A stretch of 35,270 bases of DNA from an uncultured Porphyromonadaceae bacterium (GCA_900541865.1 UQLO01000030.1:1-35270); one strand, 5' to 3'. Shown: positions 7,270 to 15,879, numbered from the stretch's first letter. A program made the numbers and translations. The notes: generated by a model from the sequence alone, not told the origin.

Positions 7270-8823
7270 TTACAGAGGAATGTTGCCGTGCTTCTTGGCG
7301 GGGTTGAGAACCTTCTTTGTGGCGAGCTGCTGGAGCGCGCGGATCACGCGGAAGCGGGTGTTGCGGGGTTCGATTACGTCGTCAATGTAGCCGTAGCGAG
7401 CGGCGTTGTAGGGGTTGCAGAAGAGCTTGTTGTACTCTGCTTCCTTCTCGGCGAGCACCTGAGCGGGATTTTCGGATGCCTTGGCTTCCTTGGCGTAGAG
7501 CACTTCGACAGCTCCGGCACCGCCCATAACGGCGATTTCGGCCGTGGGCCATGCGTAGTTCATGTCGCCGCGCAGCTGCTTGCAACTCATCACGATGTGG
7601 CTACCGCCGTAGCTCTTGCGGAGTGTAACGGTAACCTTGGGCACGGTAGCTTCGCCGTAGGCGTAGAGCAGTTTTGCGCCGTGGAGGATTACGCCGTTGT
7701 ATTCCTGGCCGGTACCGGGGAGGAATCCGGGCACGTCGACGAGGGTAACCAGCGGAATATTGAAGGCGTCGCAGAAGCGCACGAAGCGCGCGCCCTTGCG
7801 GGAAGCGTTGCTGTCGAGCACGCCGGCGAGGTACTTGGGCTGGTTTGCCACGATGCCGACTGCCTGACCGTTGAAGCGGGCGAAGCCCACGATGAGGTTC
7901 TTGGCGTAGTCGCGCTGTATTTCGAGGAACTCACCGTTGTCGACGATGGCTCCGATGACTTCGTACATGTCGTAGGGACGGGTTGCGGAGTCGGGGATGA
8001 TTTCGTTGAGGCTGTCCTCGAGGCGGTCGATGGGGTCGGTGCACTCCACCAGCGGGGGTTCCTCCAGGTTGTTCTGGGGGATGTAGCTGAAGAGTTTGCG
8101 GATAATCTTGAGGGCTTCTTCGCCGTCTTCGGCAGCGAAGTGGCAAACGCCGCTCTTTGTGCTGTGGACTTCGGCGCCACCGAGAGCGTCCTGCGTAACG
8201 TCTTCGCCGGTAACGGTCTTAACCACCTTCGGGCCGGTGAGGAACATGTAGGAGATGCCCTTGGTCATGATGGTGAAGTCGGTCAGTGCGGGCGAGTAGA
8301 CGGCGCCGCCGGCGCAGGGGCCGAGGATGCCGGAAATCTGGGGAATGACGCCGGATGCCATGATGTTGCGCTGGAAGATTTCAGCGTAGCCGGCCAGGGC
8401 GTTGATGCCTTCCTGGATTCGTGCGCCGCCGGAGTCGTTGAGTCCGATGACGGGAGCACCCATCTTCATGGCCATATCCATGACCTTGCAGATTTTCAGG
8501 GCCATAGTCTCGGAGAGGGAACCGCCGAAGACAGTGAAGTCCTGAGCGAAGACGTAGACCAGACGGCCGTCGATGGTGCCGTAGCCTGTCACGACGCCAT
8601 CGCCGAGGTATGATTTCTTTTCCTGCCCGAAGTTTGTGCAGCGGTGGCGCACAAACATGTCCAGTTCCTCGAAGGAACCTTCGTCGAGAAGCTGGGCGAT
8701 GCGTTCGCGAGCGGTGTATTTGCCGCGCTCGTGCTGTTTGTCGATTGCCTTTTGGCCACCGCCGAGTTTGGCCTCGGTGCGGAGTTCGATGAGTTCTTTT
8801 ACTTTTTCAAGCTGGCTGCTCAT
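7270..8823 (-). CDS. mmdA: Methylmalonyl-CoA decarboxylase carboxyltransferase subunit
   Basis: The 517-residue protein is an acyl-CoA carboxyltransferase of the PccB/MmdA family with two crotonase-like halves. Visible signatures are GLNDSGGARIQEGINALAGY, GPCAGGAVYSPALTDF, LVTLVDVPGFLPGTGQE and SYGGSHIVMSCKQLRGD. The last two belong to the biotin-facing half. It moves the carboxyl group of methylmalonyl-CoA to biotin, releasing propionyl-CoA. Length is standard. It follows the epimerase gene by 36 bases. The same family serves propionyl-CoA carboxylase, but no biotin carboxylase gene is present and the membrane pump subunits are, which favours the decarboxylase. Confidence 0.93.
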   Translation of the reverse strand: MSSQLEKVKELIELRTEAKLGGGQKAIDKQHERGKYTARERIAQLLDEGSFEELDMFVRHRCTNFGQEKKSYLGDGVVTGYGTIDGRLVYVFAQDFTVFGGSLSETMALKICKVMDMAMKMGAPVIGLNDSGGARIQEGINALAGYAEIFQRNIMASGVIPQISGILGPCAGGAVYSPALTDFTIMTKGISYMFLTGPKVVKTVTGEDVTQDALGGAEVHSTKSGVCHFAAEDGEEALKIIRKLFSYIPQNNLEEPPLVECTDPIDRLEDSLNEIIPDSATRPYDMYEVIGAIVDNGEFLEIQRDYAKNLIVGFARFNGQAVGIVANQPKYLAGVLDSNASRKGARFVRFCDAFNIPLVTLVDVPGFLPGTGQEYNGVILHGAKLLYAYGEATVPKVTVTLRKSYGGSHIVMSCKQLRGDMNYAWPTAEIAVMGGAGAVEVLYAKEAKASENPAQVLAEKEAEYNKLFCNPYNAARYGYIDDVIEPRNTRFRVIRALQQLATKKVLNPAKKHGNIPL

Positions 8824-8859
8824 AGTTTGAATGATGAATGGTTTATATATGGCCAGTGA

Positions 8860-9282
8860 TTATTTCTTGTTGGGGTCCTCGCAGAGCTCGACCAGGGTGC
8901 CGACGGTGCTCTTGGGGTGGAGGAAAGCTATGTTGAGGCCCTCGGCGCCCTTTCGGGGAGCCTTGTCGATCAGGCGGCAGCCTTTGCTCTCGGCTTCGGC
9001 CAGAGCGTTGGCCACGCCGTCTTCGATGGCGAAAGCAACGTGCTGGATGCCGCCGCGGCCACCGTTGTTGGCGATGAACTTGGAGATGGCGCTGTCGTCG
9101 GCGGTGCCTTCGAGGAGTTCGATCTTGGTCTGGCCTACCTTAAAGAAGGCGGTGCGGACTTTCTGGTCGGCAACTTCTTCGATGGCGAAGCATTTCAGAC
9201 CGAGGATGTTCTCGTAGAACGGTATAGCCTCGTCGAGAGAGGGAACGGCGATGCCGATGTGTTCGATATGGGATATTTCCAT
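8860..9282 (-). CDS. mce: Methylmalonyl-CoA epimerase
   Basis: The 140-residue protein of the VOC (glyoxalase-like) superfamily interconverts (R)- and (S)-methylmalonyl-CoA. The start HIEHIGIAVPSLDEAIPFYE, the mid-protein GGIQHVAFAIED and the C-terminal GTLVELCEDP hold the His and Glu residues that bind the metal in the family. Length is typical. It is the first gene of the operon, supplying the S isomer made by epimerising the product of methylmalonyl-CoA mutase to the decarboxylase encoded next. The mutase itself is not in the window. Confidence 0.93.
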   Translation of the reverse strand: MEISHIEHIGIAVPSLDEAIPFYENILGLKCFAIEEVADQKVRTAFFKVGQTKIELLEGTADDSAISKFIANNGGRGGIQHVAFAIEDGVANALAEAESKGCRLIDKAPRKGAEGLNIAFLHPKSTVGTLVELCEDPNKK

Positions 9283-9366
9283 AACTTATGATATATGATT
9301 GGGTTAATAATAGACTTAACGGCTGCAATAGGCCGGCTCCCTGAGGTGCGGGCACAATATGCTCTG

Positions 9367-9374
9367 CAAAATTA
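9367..9374 (-). promoter_or_regulatory. -7 box of the epimerase-decarboxylase operon
   Basis: The minus strand reads TAATTTTG, a full match to TAnnTTTG, giving a leader of about 75-80 bases to the epimerase ATG at 9282. The -33 region lacks a clear TTG. It faces away from the channel gene promoter in the same 200-base divergent spacer. Confidence 0.5.
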
Positions 9375-9431
9375 GCAATTTTTTTTCATCCACACTCTTT
9401 CGGCCGTTTTTTTTCGCGCCCGCCCATTTTT

Positions 9432-9460
9432 TTGTCAAAACCCTCGGGGGGACTGGTTTG
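9432..9460 (+). promoter_or_regulatory. Possible promoter of the channel gene
   Basis: TTG (9432-9434) is followed after 18 bases by CTGGTTTG (9453-9460), which keeps the TTTG half of the -7 box but not the TA. If used, transcription starts near 9465. This excludes an upstream start at 9432 for the channel gene and supports the ATG at 9486. Confidence 0.35.
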
Positions 9461-9485
9461 TTTTAATTCTAAAATTCATCGCAAT

Positions 9486-10265
9486 ATGGCCTCATCAGGT
9501 TCTTCATCACAATCGGCCCCGACTTCCGGGGCTGCGCAGCCCAAAAAGAAAGGTCTGCGGATTCCGCATCCGCGCCGCCCGCAGTACTGGCTGATGAACT
9601 TTATGAATTTCATCGTGCTGGTTCTGTCGGTGCTGCTCATAGTCTGGATTTCGGTGGATACCTTCCGCAATATTTCCTTTCTGGACAATTCGTCGTATAT
9701 GACTTTCCAGTTTTGGGTGTGCGTGGTGTTCATCATCGACTTTTTCATGCAGCTGTGGTTTGCCGACCGCAAGTGGCGGTTCTTTTTCCACCGCATTTTC
9801 TTTCTTCTTCTTTCCATTCCTTACCTCAATATAATAGGCGCTCTCGACATCCACCTCAGCCACGAGGCCATCTACTTCGTGCGCTTCATACCTCTTGCGC
9901 GGGGCGCGTTGGCCATCTCGATTGTGATGGGCTATCTGAGCACCAATGCCGTCACGAGCATGTTCATGTCCTATCTCTGCCTTATTCTGATGATTACCTA
10001 CTTCTGCTCGCTGATATTCTACCAGCGGGAGTCCGGCGTCAACCCTGGCATCACGAGCTACTGGTCGGCACTGTGGTGGAGTGCGATGAACATTACCACC
10101 GTGGGTTGCGACATCACGCCGGTGACTCCGGCCGGAAAGATTGTCGGGGTCATTCTTCCGGTGTGCGGCATGACTATCTTTCCACTGTTCACTGTCTATC
10201 TCACCAACTACGTCTCCGGCATGGTGAAGGCCGCCGACAAGCGCCGTCAGGAGGAAGACGCTTGA
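9486..10265 (+). CDS. Six-TM cation channel with atypical TVGCD filter
   Basis: The protein (259 residues from ATG 9486) has the layout of a voltage-gated-like potassium channel. S1 is at about 37-58, S2 at 72-92, S3 at 100-120, a weakly charged S4-like segment at 128-150, S5 at 157-178, a pore loop at 193-210 and S6 at 217-242. The pore loop reads WWSAMNITTVGCDITPVT. The usual TVGYGD filter is altered to TVGCDI, so ion selectivity should not be assumed. The S4 segment has only two Arg residues (FVRFIPLARG), so voltage sensing is doubtful. The N-terminal 30 residues are Ser/Pro-rich then basic and probably cytoplasmic. It is followed 48 bases later by flavodoxin, with no obvious functional link. 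Confidence 0.75.
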   Translation: MASSGSSSQSAPTSGAAQPKKKGLRIPHPRRPQYWLMNFMNFIVLVLSVLLIVWISVDTFRNISFLDNSSYMTFQFWVCVVFIIDFFMQLWFADRKWRFFFHRIFFLLLSIPYLNIIGALDIHLSHEAIYFVRFIPLARGALAISIVMGYLSTNAVTSMFMSYLCLILMITYFCSLIFYQRESGVNPGITSYWSALWWSAMNITTVGCDITPVTPAGKIVGVILPVCGMTIFPLFTVYLTNYVSGMVKAADKRRQEEDA

Positions 10266-10313
10266 ACAGAGTAGGCGCCCGGGGCGTTACATATTAAAAC
10301 ATTCAGCACAAAG

Positions 10314-10811
10314 ATGAAAAAAACAGGTATATTCTATGGTTCGTCGACGGGTATGACCGCCGACGTTGCGCGCCGGCTCGCAAAGCGTCTTGACGTTGCT
10401 CCCGAAGATGTTCACAACGTTGCCGACAGCGACCCGGCTTTGCTGGGCGACTACGAGCTGCTCGTGCTCGGCACCTCAACCCACGGTCTGGGCGAGCTTC
10501 AGCAGGACTGGTACGACTTTCTCGCCGGAGCCTCCGTGCTCGATCTCCGCGGCCACCGCATGGCCATCTTCGGTCTGGGCGACGAATCGATGGCCGACAC
10601 TTTCTGCAGCGCTGTCGGCGAGCTCTATCACCGCCTTAAGGGCACCGGGGCCGTGCTGGTCGGCGAATATCCCGCCGACGTCTACGATTTCAAAACTTCG
10701 GGTGCTAAGGACGGCGACACTATGTACGGTCTGTTGCTCGATGAGGTGAATCGACCCGACATAACCGACAAACGTCTCGACCTGTGGGCCGCAATAATTA
10801 AAAAAGCTTAA
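10314..10811 (+). CDS. fldA: Flavodoxin
   Basis: The 165-residue protein is a long-chain flavodoxin, an FMN-bearing cytoplasmic electron carrier. The phosphate-binding loop is YGSSTGMTADVA (9-20). The isoalloxazine-contact loops are GTSTHGLGELQQDWYDF and FGLGDESMADTFCSAVGEL. Length matches the long-chain class. The start ATG at 10314 gives the standard MKKTGIFYGS N-terminus. It could substitute for the ferredoxin encoded at 15584 under low iron, which is general family knowledge and not shown here. No terminator is obvious after it; the next gene has its own promoter. Confidence 0.92.
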   Translation: MKKTGIFYGSSTGMTADVARRLAKRLDVAPEDVHNVADSDPALLGDYELLVLGTSTHGLGELQQDWYDFLAGASVLDLRGHRMAIFGLGDESMADTFCSAVGELYHRLKGTGAVLVGEYPADVYDFKTSGAKDGDTMYGLLLDEVNRPDITDKRLDLWAAIIKKA

Positions 10812-10930
10812 CCCCGCCGAGCGCTTCGACGCTGCACTACGCAGCTTAAATCGCTAATACTCCGCATCTTGCACGGCCCGCAGCTTTGGTCGGCAGGATG
10901 CGGTTGGTTTATAGAGCTCCCCCGGCGCGT

Positions 10931-10961
10931 TTGGTCGTTTGTGCAATTTGGTGTAACTTTG
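10931..10961 (+). promoter_or_regulatory. Promoter of the NrnA-like gene
   Basis: TTG (10931-10933), 20 bases, then TAACTTTG (10954-10961), a full consensus match. Transcription would start near 10967, about 27 bases before the ATG at 10994. Confidence 0.65.
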
Positions 10962-10993
10962 TGGTCATTCGGCAACATATGCCCCACTGAACG

Positions 10994-12028
10994 ATGATCT
11001 CGAAGATAATCGACGAAAAACAAATCCACAAAGCCAAGACACTCATAGAGCGCGCGGAACACATTCTGGTGGTGACCCACACATCGCCCGACGGCGACGC
11101 AATCGGGTCGTCGCTGGCCACTATGCACGTTCTCAGCGCCATGGGCAAGGACGTGAAAGTCCTCGTGCCGGACGCCTTTCTTTCGCAGCTTCGCGCCCTG
11201 CCCGGCGCCAAGGAGATAGTCGACGGCACCCGCTACCCCGACTTCGCAGAGCGCCTTTTCGGCCAGGCTGACCTGGTGTTGTGTCTCGACTTCAACGAAC
11301 CTTCGCGCACCGGACGCCTGGAGGCTCTTCTGCGCGCCTGCAAGGCCGACCGCATACTCATCGACCACCATCTGCACCCCGACATCGAAGCGGCCGCGAC
11401 GATTTCGCACCCGGAGATGTCGTCGACGTGCTATCTGCTTTTTCGCTTCTTCTGCCGGCTGGAACTCTTCAACCTCATCGACCGCCCGGCCGCGCAATGC
11501 CTTCTGGCCGGTATGATGACCGACACCGGAAACTTCGCCTACAACTGCGACGACCCCGAACTATACACCGTTGTCGTCGAGTTGCTTCGCAAGGGCGCCG
11601 ACAAGGAGCAGCTCTACTACCAGCTCTTCAACACCCAGTCCGAAAACTGCATGCGCCTCAACGCCTTCGCCCTGCTCGAGAAGATGGAAGTATTCCCGGA
11701 GATGGGAGCGGCCCTGATTACCCTGACCCGCGATGAGCTCAACCGCTTCCACTACGTCAAGGGCGACACCGAAGGCCTTGTGAACCGCCCGCTGGCCATT
11801 CCCGGCATTCGCTATAGCGCCTTCATGCGCCAGGAGAGCGACTGCATCCGGGTCAGCATGCGCAGCCTGGGCGACTTCCCGGTCAACAAAGTATGCGCCG
11901 ACCACTTCGGAGGCGGCGGACACCTCAACGCGGCCGGAGGCGACTTCCACGGCTCTATGGCCGAGGCGGCCGAGTTCTTCCGCTCGCTGATGCCGGAAAA
12001 CAAAAAGAAATATATCGACAAGCCCTAA
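10994..12028 (+). CDS. nrnA: DHH-family phosphoesterase, NrnA-like
   Basis: The 344-residue protein belongs to the DHH-DHHA1 family of nanoRNase/pAp phosphatases, which degrade very short RNAs and 3'-phosphoadenosine 5'-phosphate. Motifs in order are the metal-binding HTSPDGDAIGSS (about 35-46), DFNEPSRTG, the family DHH in LIDHHLHPD, MTDTGNFAYNC, and the DHHA1 substrate motif GGGGHLNAAGGDF near the C-terminus. Length is standard. It has its own promoter. The downstream DUF4827 lipoprotein starts 42 bases later and is probably co-transcribed. Confidence 0.9.
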   Translation: MISKIIDEKQIHKAKTLIERAEHILVVTHTSPDGDAIGSSLATMHVLSAMGKDVKVLVPDAFLSQLRALPGAKEIVDGTRYPDFAERLFGQADLVLCLDFNEPSRTGRLEALLRACKADRILIDHHLHPDIEAAATISHPEMSSTCYLLFRFFCRLELFNLIDRPAAQCLLAGMMTDTGNFAYNCDDPELYTVVVELLRKGADKEQLYYQLFNTQSENCMRLNAFALLEKMEVFPEMGAALITLTRDELNRFHYVKGDTEGLVNRPLAIPGIRYSAFMRQESDCIRVSMRSLGDFPVNKVCADHFGGGGHLNAAGGDFHGSMAEAAEFFRSLMPENKKKYIDKP

Positions 12029-12070
12029 ACCAATCTAACGGAGTGACCCAGAACCCTCCGCAACTTGAAT

Positions 12071-12631
12071 ATGAAGACACTACTCCGCTCCGCCCTGATA
12101 CTGGCCGCCGCCTCGCTCACCTTTGCGTGCAGCGACTCGGAGAGCTACGCCGACCTTCTCAACAAAGAGAACCAGAGCGTGAACAACTTTTTGGCCGACA
12201 ATAAGGTAGAACTGGCCATCCCGGCCGACACCGTTTTCCAAACCGGTCCCGACGCACCGTACTACCGCCTCGACGACGACGGCCAGCTCTACATGCAGGT
12301 GCTCGACGCCGGCACCAAGGGCAATAAGGTCAAAAACGACGAACAAATCTACTTCCGCTACACCCGCTATGCCCTTGAGGGCTACACCAACGGCAAGCTC
12401 CCCGCCGGCTCGGGCAACAACCTTTCGCTGGTGCCGTGCTGGTTCCGCTACGGCAACTTCCAGATCAAAGGCTCCTACCAGTGGGGGCAGGGCATTCAGG
12501 TGCCTCTGAACTATCTGCCGGTCGACTGCCACGTCAGAATTATCATTAAGAGTCAGAAAGGCTTTGTCGACGAGCAGACCAACGTGCTCCCCTTCCTCTA
12601 CGACATCACCTACGATCGCCCCGCAATCTGA
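12071..12631 (+). CDS. DUF4827-type lipoprotein
   Basis: From ATG 12071 the protein has 186 residues. It opens with a lipoprotein signal peptide, MKTLLRSALILAAASLTFAC, so Cys20 should be lipidated. The mature part contains EQIYFRYTRYALEGY, LSLVPCWFRYGNFQIKGSYQ and VPLNYLPVDCHVRIIIKSQ. This layout resembles peptidyl-prolyl isomerase-like lipoproteins of Bacteroidales annotated as DUF4827; the family call is from memory of the pattern. An earlier TTG in frame at 12065 is less likely than the ATG. It lies between nrnA and glmM. No enzymatic function can be claimed. Confidence 0.75.
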   Translation: MKTLLRSALILAAASLTFACSDSESYADLLNKENQSVNNFLADNKVELAIPADTVFQTGPDAPYYRLDDDGQLYMQVLDAGTKGNKVKNDEQIYFRYTRYALEGYTNGKLPAGSGNNLSLVPCWFRYGNFQIKGSYQWGQGIQVPLNYLPVDCHVRIIIKSQKGFVDEQTNVLPFLYDITYDRPAI

Positions 12632-12664
12632 CACTTTTATCAATCAACTTACCATAAAAATCCC

Positions 12665-14053
12665 ATGAGCCTTATCAAATCCATTTCCGGCATACGCGGC
12701 ACCATAGGCGGCCCCGCCGGCGAAGGCCTCACTCCTCTGGACATTGTTAAATTCACGGCGGCATACGCCACCTTCATAGCACGCACCACCACCGTGGCGC
12801 ACCGCTCGATTGTCGTGGGCCGCGACGCCCGTCTGAGCGGCCCGATGGTCAAGCAGTTGGTAGTGGGCACCCTGACGGGCATGGGCTTTGACGTTATCGA
12901 CATCGACCTTGCCTCCACTCCGACTACCGAAATGGCCGTGGTGGCCGAAAAGGCTTGCGGAGGCCTCATCCTGACGGCTTCGCACAACCCCGTGCAGTGG
13001 AACGCCCTGAAGCTCCTCAACGAGAAAGGCGAATTCCTCAATGCCGCCGAGGGCGCCGAAGTGCTCGCCCTGGCCGACAGATGCGACTTCGACTTTGCTC
13101 CGGTCGAAGAACTGGGCACTGTCTACACCAACAACACCCACACCCTGCGCCACATCGAGAAGGTGCTCGAACTGCCCGTGGTCGACGTCGAGGCTATCCG
13201 CAAGGCAAACTTCACGGTAGCTGTCGACGCGGTGAACTCCGTGGGCGGCATAGCCATTCCCGCTCTGCTGCGCGCTCTGGGCGTCAAGGAAGTCATTGAG
13301 CTCAACTGCGAGGCCACAGGCCGCTTCGCCCACACTCCCGAGCCTATTCCCGAAAACCTCACCGGCATCGCCGAGCTCATGGCCGGAGGTCGCGCCGACG
13401 TGGGCTTCGTGGTCGACCCGGACGTCGACCGGCTTGCCATAGTGTGCGAGGACGGCCGTATGTTCGGCGAGGAATACACGCTGGTGGCAGTGGCCGACTA
13501 TATTCTCGGTATCACCCCGGGCCCGACGGTGAGCAACCTGAGCTCGTCGCGGGCACTGCGCGATGTTACCGCCGCCCACGGGCAGAGCTATCAGGCTGCC
13601 GCAGTCGGCGAGGTCAACGTCACCACCAAGATGAAAGAGACCGGCGCCGTAATAGGCGGCGAGGGCAATGGCGGCGTAATCTACCCGGCCCTGCACTACG
13701 GCCGCGACGCGCTCGTGGGCGTGGCTGTCTTCCTCACGCTGCTCGCCAAGAGCGGCAAGAAAGTCAGTGAGCTCCGCCGGCAGTATCCCCCCTACGAAAT
13801 CTACAAGACAAAAATTCAGCTCACGCCCGAAATCAACGTCGACGCCGTTCTCGAAGGCGTGAAGAAGAAATACGCGTCGGAGAAAATCACCGACATCGAC
13901 GGTGTCAAGATCGACTTCCCCGAAAGCTGGGTTCACCTGCGCAAGAGCAACACCGAACCCATCGTGCGCATCTACGCCGAAGCTCACACTGCCGACCAAG
14001 CAAAAGCGCTGGCCGACAGCATACGCGCCGCCGTCGAAGAAATCATTCGTTAA
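12665..14053 (+). CDS. glmM: Phosphoglucosamine mutase (GlmM type)
   Basis: The 462-residue protein is an alpha-D-phosphohexomutase. The catalytic phosphoserine loop is TASHNP (105-110, Ser106). The metal loop is DPDVDRLAI, the sugar-binding loop EGNGGVI, and the C-terminal phosphate-binding loop RKSNTEPIVRIYAEA. It would convert glucosamine-6-phosphate to glucosamine-1-phosphate for peptidoglycan and LPS precursors. The family also includes phosphomannomutases; the short N-terminus SISGIRGTIGG and overall length suit GlmM, but substrate is inferred. A stem-loop follows 11 bases after the stop. Confidence 0.87.
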   Translation: MSLIKSISGIRGTIGGPAGEGLTPLDIVKFTAAYATFIARTTTVAHRSIVVGRDARLSGPMVKQLVVGTLTGMGFDVIDIDLASTPTTEMAVVAEKACGGLILTASHNPVQWNALKLLNEKGEFLNAAEGAEVLALADRCDFDFAPVEELGTVYTNNTHTLRHIEKVLELPVVDVEAIRKANFTVAVDAVNSVGGIAIPALLRALGVKEVIELNCEATGRFAHTPEPIPENLTGIAELMAGGRADVGFVVDPDVDRLAIVCEDGRMFGEEYTLVAVADYILGITPGPTVSNLSSSRALRDVTAAHGQSYQAAAVGEVNVTTKMKETGAVIGGEGNGGVIYPALHYGRDALVGVAVFLTLLAKSGKKVSELRRQYPPYEIYKTKIQLTPEINVDAVLEGVKKKYASEKITDIDGVKIDFPESWVHLRKSNTEPIVRIYAEAHTADQAKALADSIRAAVEEIIR

Positions 14054-14064
14054 GTCACTCTATA

Positions 14065-14097
14065 TTAAGCCGGAAGTCTCGCAGGCTTCCGGCTTAA
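14065..14097 (+). terminator. Stem-loop after glmM
   Basis: A perfect 12-bp inverted repeat (14065-14076 with 14086-14097, nine-base loop) directly follows glmM. The downstream side is AATTCCATTT and lacks a proper T-run, so termination may be partial or bidirectional. Confidence 0.6.
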
Positions 14098-14128
14098 TTC
14101 CATTTCCACTTTCTTACATATCGCTTTT

Positions 14129-15487
14129 ATGAAAAAACTTTTACTTCTTGCTCTTGCCGCAGCAGCCGTAGCTTCTTCGCAGGCTGCTCCCGCCGCGCAT
14201 TTCAGCCACAAAGTGCTTGCCGGCAAAACGACCGCCTCTCCCCGCGCAGGCCACCGCATAGCCCGCGCGCAAGCCTCCGGCGACGCAGCCGCCGTGTGGC
14301 GTCCGCAGTCCGAGCTCCTTTCGGTCTGGGAAGGTGAATGGTTCGAATACGAAAGCTACGAAACCACCTACACCGGCGGCGAAAACGCACTGGTGGCCAC
14401 CGAACTCTGCACTAACATCGAAGAAGGCACACGCGTCCTGACGACCAACACCTGGAACGCCGACAACCGCCTGGCCCAAATCCTTGTCACCACTGCCGAT
14501 GAAGAAGGCGACTTCGAGAACAGCGAGCGCACCGAGCGTACCTACGACGAGCGCGTGCCGTCATTCATCACCGCCAACTACCAGTGGATATGGTTCGAAG
14601 GTTGGCAGCAGTCCGGCAACAACTACACCCAGACCATTACCCGCGACGCCGCCGGCAACATCACCGCCATCGAACGCGCAGTCTTCTTTCAGGGTATCTT
14701 CGACCCCACCTACCGTCTCGCCATCGAGTACACCGACGGCAAAGCCAGCAAAATCACCCAGAGCGACCTCACCTACGACTATACTTCCGGCGAATATACC
14801 TGGGTGGAATCTGCCGTGCTCGACAACATCGTCTGGGAACGCACCGACGGCCAGATAACCGATATCGACGACCTCTACCTGGGCGAAAACCGCATACTGT
14901 CGGCTCACCGCACCGATGATGACAACGACGTCGAAATCACCGCGCAGTACCCCGCCGACGGGGTTGTCGTGGTTCGCCACGAAGGTCTCGTGCAGGGCTA
15001 TGAAGACTCCTCTATGGAAATCAACTACACCACCCTTGAAAACGGAGGCTACAACCAGGTGACCACCTACACCACCACAGAGGACGGTGAGGAGTACTCC
15101 GAGAGCTACACCGACACCGAAACTTACGATGCCTACGGCCACCTCACCCTGCTGTCGAGCACTTGGTCGTCGGACGGCATGAGCGAAGTCGAGCAGTACG
15201 TAGTCGGCACCGTGGAGTACGACCAAACTTACGGCTACCCCCTGACTTACACCGTAGAATACGCTCTCTTCGACGAGGAAACCGAGGAAATGGAGCTAAC
15301 GCCCGACACCCGCAGCGAATATTCGAACTACACCGACTGCGCCGGCGTTATGGAAGCAACCGTGGCCGACGACGCCGAGCCGGTCTACTACAACCTCAAC
15401 GGCATGACCGTCGAACCCGGACGCCTCGCTCCCGGCATCTACATCGTGCGCCGTGGCGCCACCGCCACAAAGCAGATTGTGCGCTGA
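14129..15487 (+). CDS. Secreted protein with RHS-like repeats and T9SS tail
   Basis: The 452-residue protein has a clear signal peptide (about 1-20, MKKLLLLALAAAAVASSQAA). The body is rich in Tyr, Thr, Asp and Glu. It carries several short units that look like degenerate YD/RHS repeats: WNADNRLAQI, TRDAAGNITAIER, IEYTDGKASKI and YDAYGHLTLL. The last 30 residues (VYYNLNGMTV, then PGIYIVRRG and KQIVR) are a typical type IX secretion sorting tail of this group. It is therefore probably a surface or secreted protein; the repeats suggest a beta-sheet shell or binding role. I do not recognise a catalytic domain. The DNA and codon use match the neighbours. Confidence 0.75.
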   Translation: MKKLLLLALAAAAVASSQAAPAAHFSHKVLAGKTTASPRAGHRIARAQASGDAAAVWRPQSELLSVWEGEWFEYESYETTYTGGENALVATELCTNIEEGTRVLTTNTWNADNRLAQILVTTADEEGDFENSERTERTYDERVPSFITANYQWIWFEGWQQSGNNYTQTITRDAAGNITAIERAVFFQGIFDPTYRLAIEYTDGKASKITQSDLTYDYTSGEYTWVESAVLDNIVWERTDGQITDIDDLYLGENRILSAHRTDDDNDVEITAQYPADGVVVVRHEGLVQGYEDSSMEINYTTLENGGYNQVTTYTTTEDGEEYSESYTDTETYDAYGHLTLLSSTWSSDGMSEVEQYVVGTVEYDQTYGYPLTYTVEYALFDEETEEMELTPDTRSEYSNYTDCAGVMEATVADDAEPVYYNLNGMTVEPGRLAPGIYIVRRGATATKQIVR

Positions 15488-15492
15488 TTTTT

Positions 15493-15523
15493 TTGGCAAA
15501 ATGCCCAAAAAAAACTAACTTTG
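15493..15523 (+). promoter_or_regulatory. Ferredoxin promoter
   Basis: TTG (15493-15495), 20 bases, then TAACTTTG (15516-15523), a full consensus match. It gives a leader of about 55 bases to the ATG at 15584 and rules out the in-frame start at 15521, which lies inside the promoter. Confidence 0.7.
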
Positions 15524-15583
15524 CACCGCAAAACAGACAAACTTTCAAACAACATACCGTATAACTTTCTAAAATTCAAACTA

Positions 15584-15754
15584 ATGGCTTACGTAATCAC
15601 CGACAAGTGCGTTGCTTGCGGCACTTGCCTCCCCGAATGCCCCGTCGGCGCTATCTCCGAAGGCGAAATCTACGTTATCGACCCCGATACCTGCATCGAC
15701 TGCGGCACCTGCGCTTCCGTTTGCCCCTCCGAGGCTATTATCCCCGGCGAATAA
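15584..15754 (+). CDS. 2[4Fe-4S] ferredoxin
   Basis: The 56-residue protein is a bacterial-type ferredoxin carrying two [4Fe-4S] clusters. It has the two standard motifs CVACGTCLPECP and CIDCGTCASVCP, eight Cys in all, and a low-potential acidic composition. It is a soluble electron carrier for anaerobic metabolism, for example pyruvate:ferredoxin oxidoreductase, whose gene is not in this window. The start at 15584 (MAYVITDKC) is chosen because it matches the family and lies downstream of the promoter. It is monocistronic, flanked by its own promoter and a strong terminator. Confidence 0.95.
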   Translation: MAYVITDKCVACGTCLPECPVGAISEGEIYVIDPDTCIDCGTCASVCPSEAIIPGE

Positions 15755-15773
15755 TCACGGAATCAATCAATAC

Positions 15774-15817
15774 ACGGACGGCTTTCCCCTTTCGGGAGAG
15801 CCGCCCGCGTTTTTTTT
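15774..15817 (+). terminator. Ferredoxin terminator
   Basis: A GC-rich stem of about 14 bp (arms in 15775-15790 and 15794-15808, UUUC-type loop, one mismatch and a G-U pair) is followed by eight T residues at 15810-15817. It begins 20 bases after the ferredoxin stop. Confidence 0.85.
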
Positions 15818-15871
15818 CCGGCAGGCCATGCGAATTAACTTTCTTTAAACGTTTTGAAAGAGATTTTACAT

Positions 15872-15879
15872 TACCTTTG
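15872..15879 (+). promoter_or_regulatory. -7 box upstream of the phosphodiester glycosidase gene
   Basis: TACCTTTG matches TAnnTTTG. The nearest TTG (15854-15856) is only 15 bases upstream, shorter than usual. It predicts a leader of about 65 bases and supports the ATG at 15950 over the in-frame ATG at 15854, which would lie upstream of the transcript. Confidence 0.45.

Noticed and set aside
9432..9485. Earlier start for the channel gene at 9432
   Set aside because: The codon at 9432 is a TTG that lies in the candidate -33 element, and the extra 18 residues include a promoter-like stretch; ATG 9486 is more natural.
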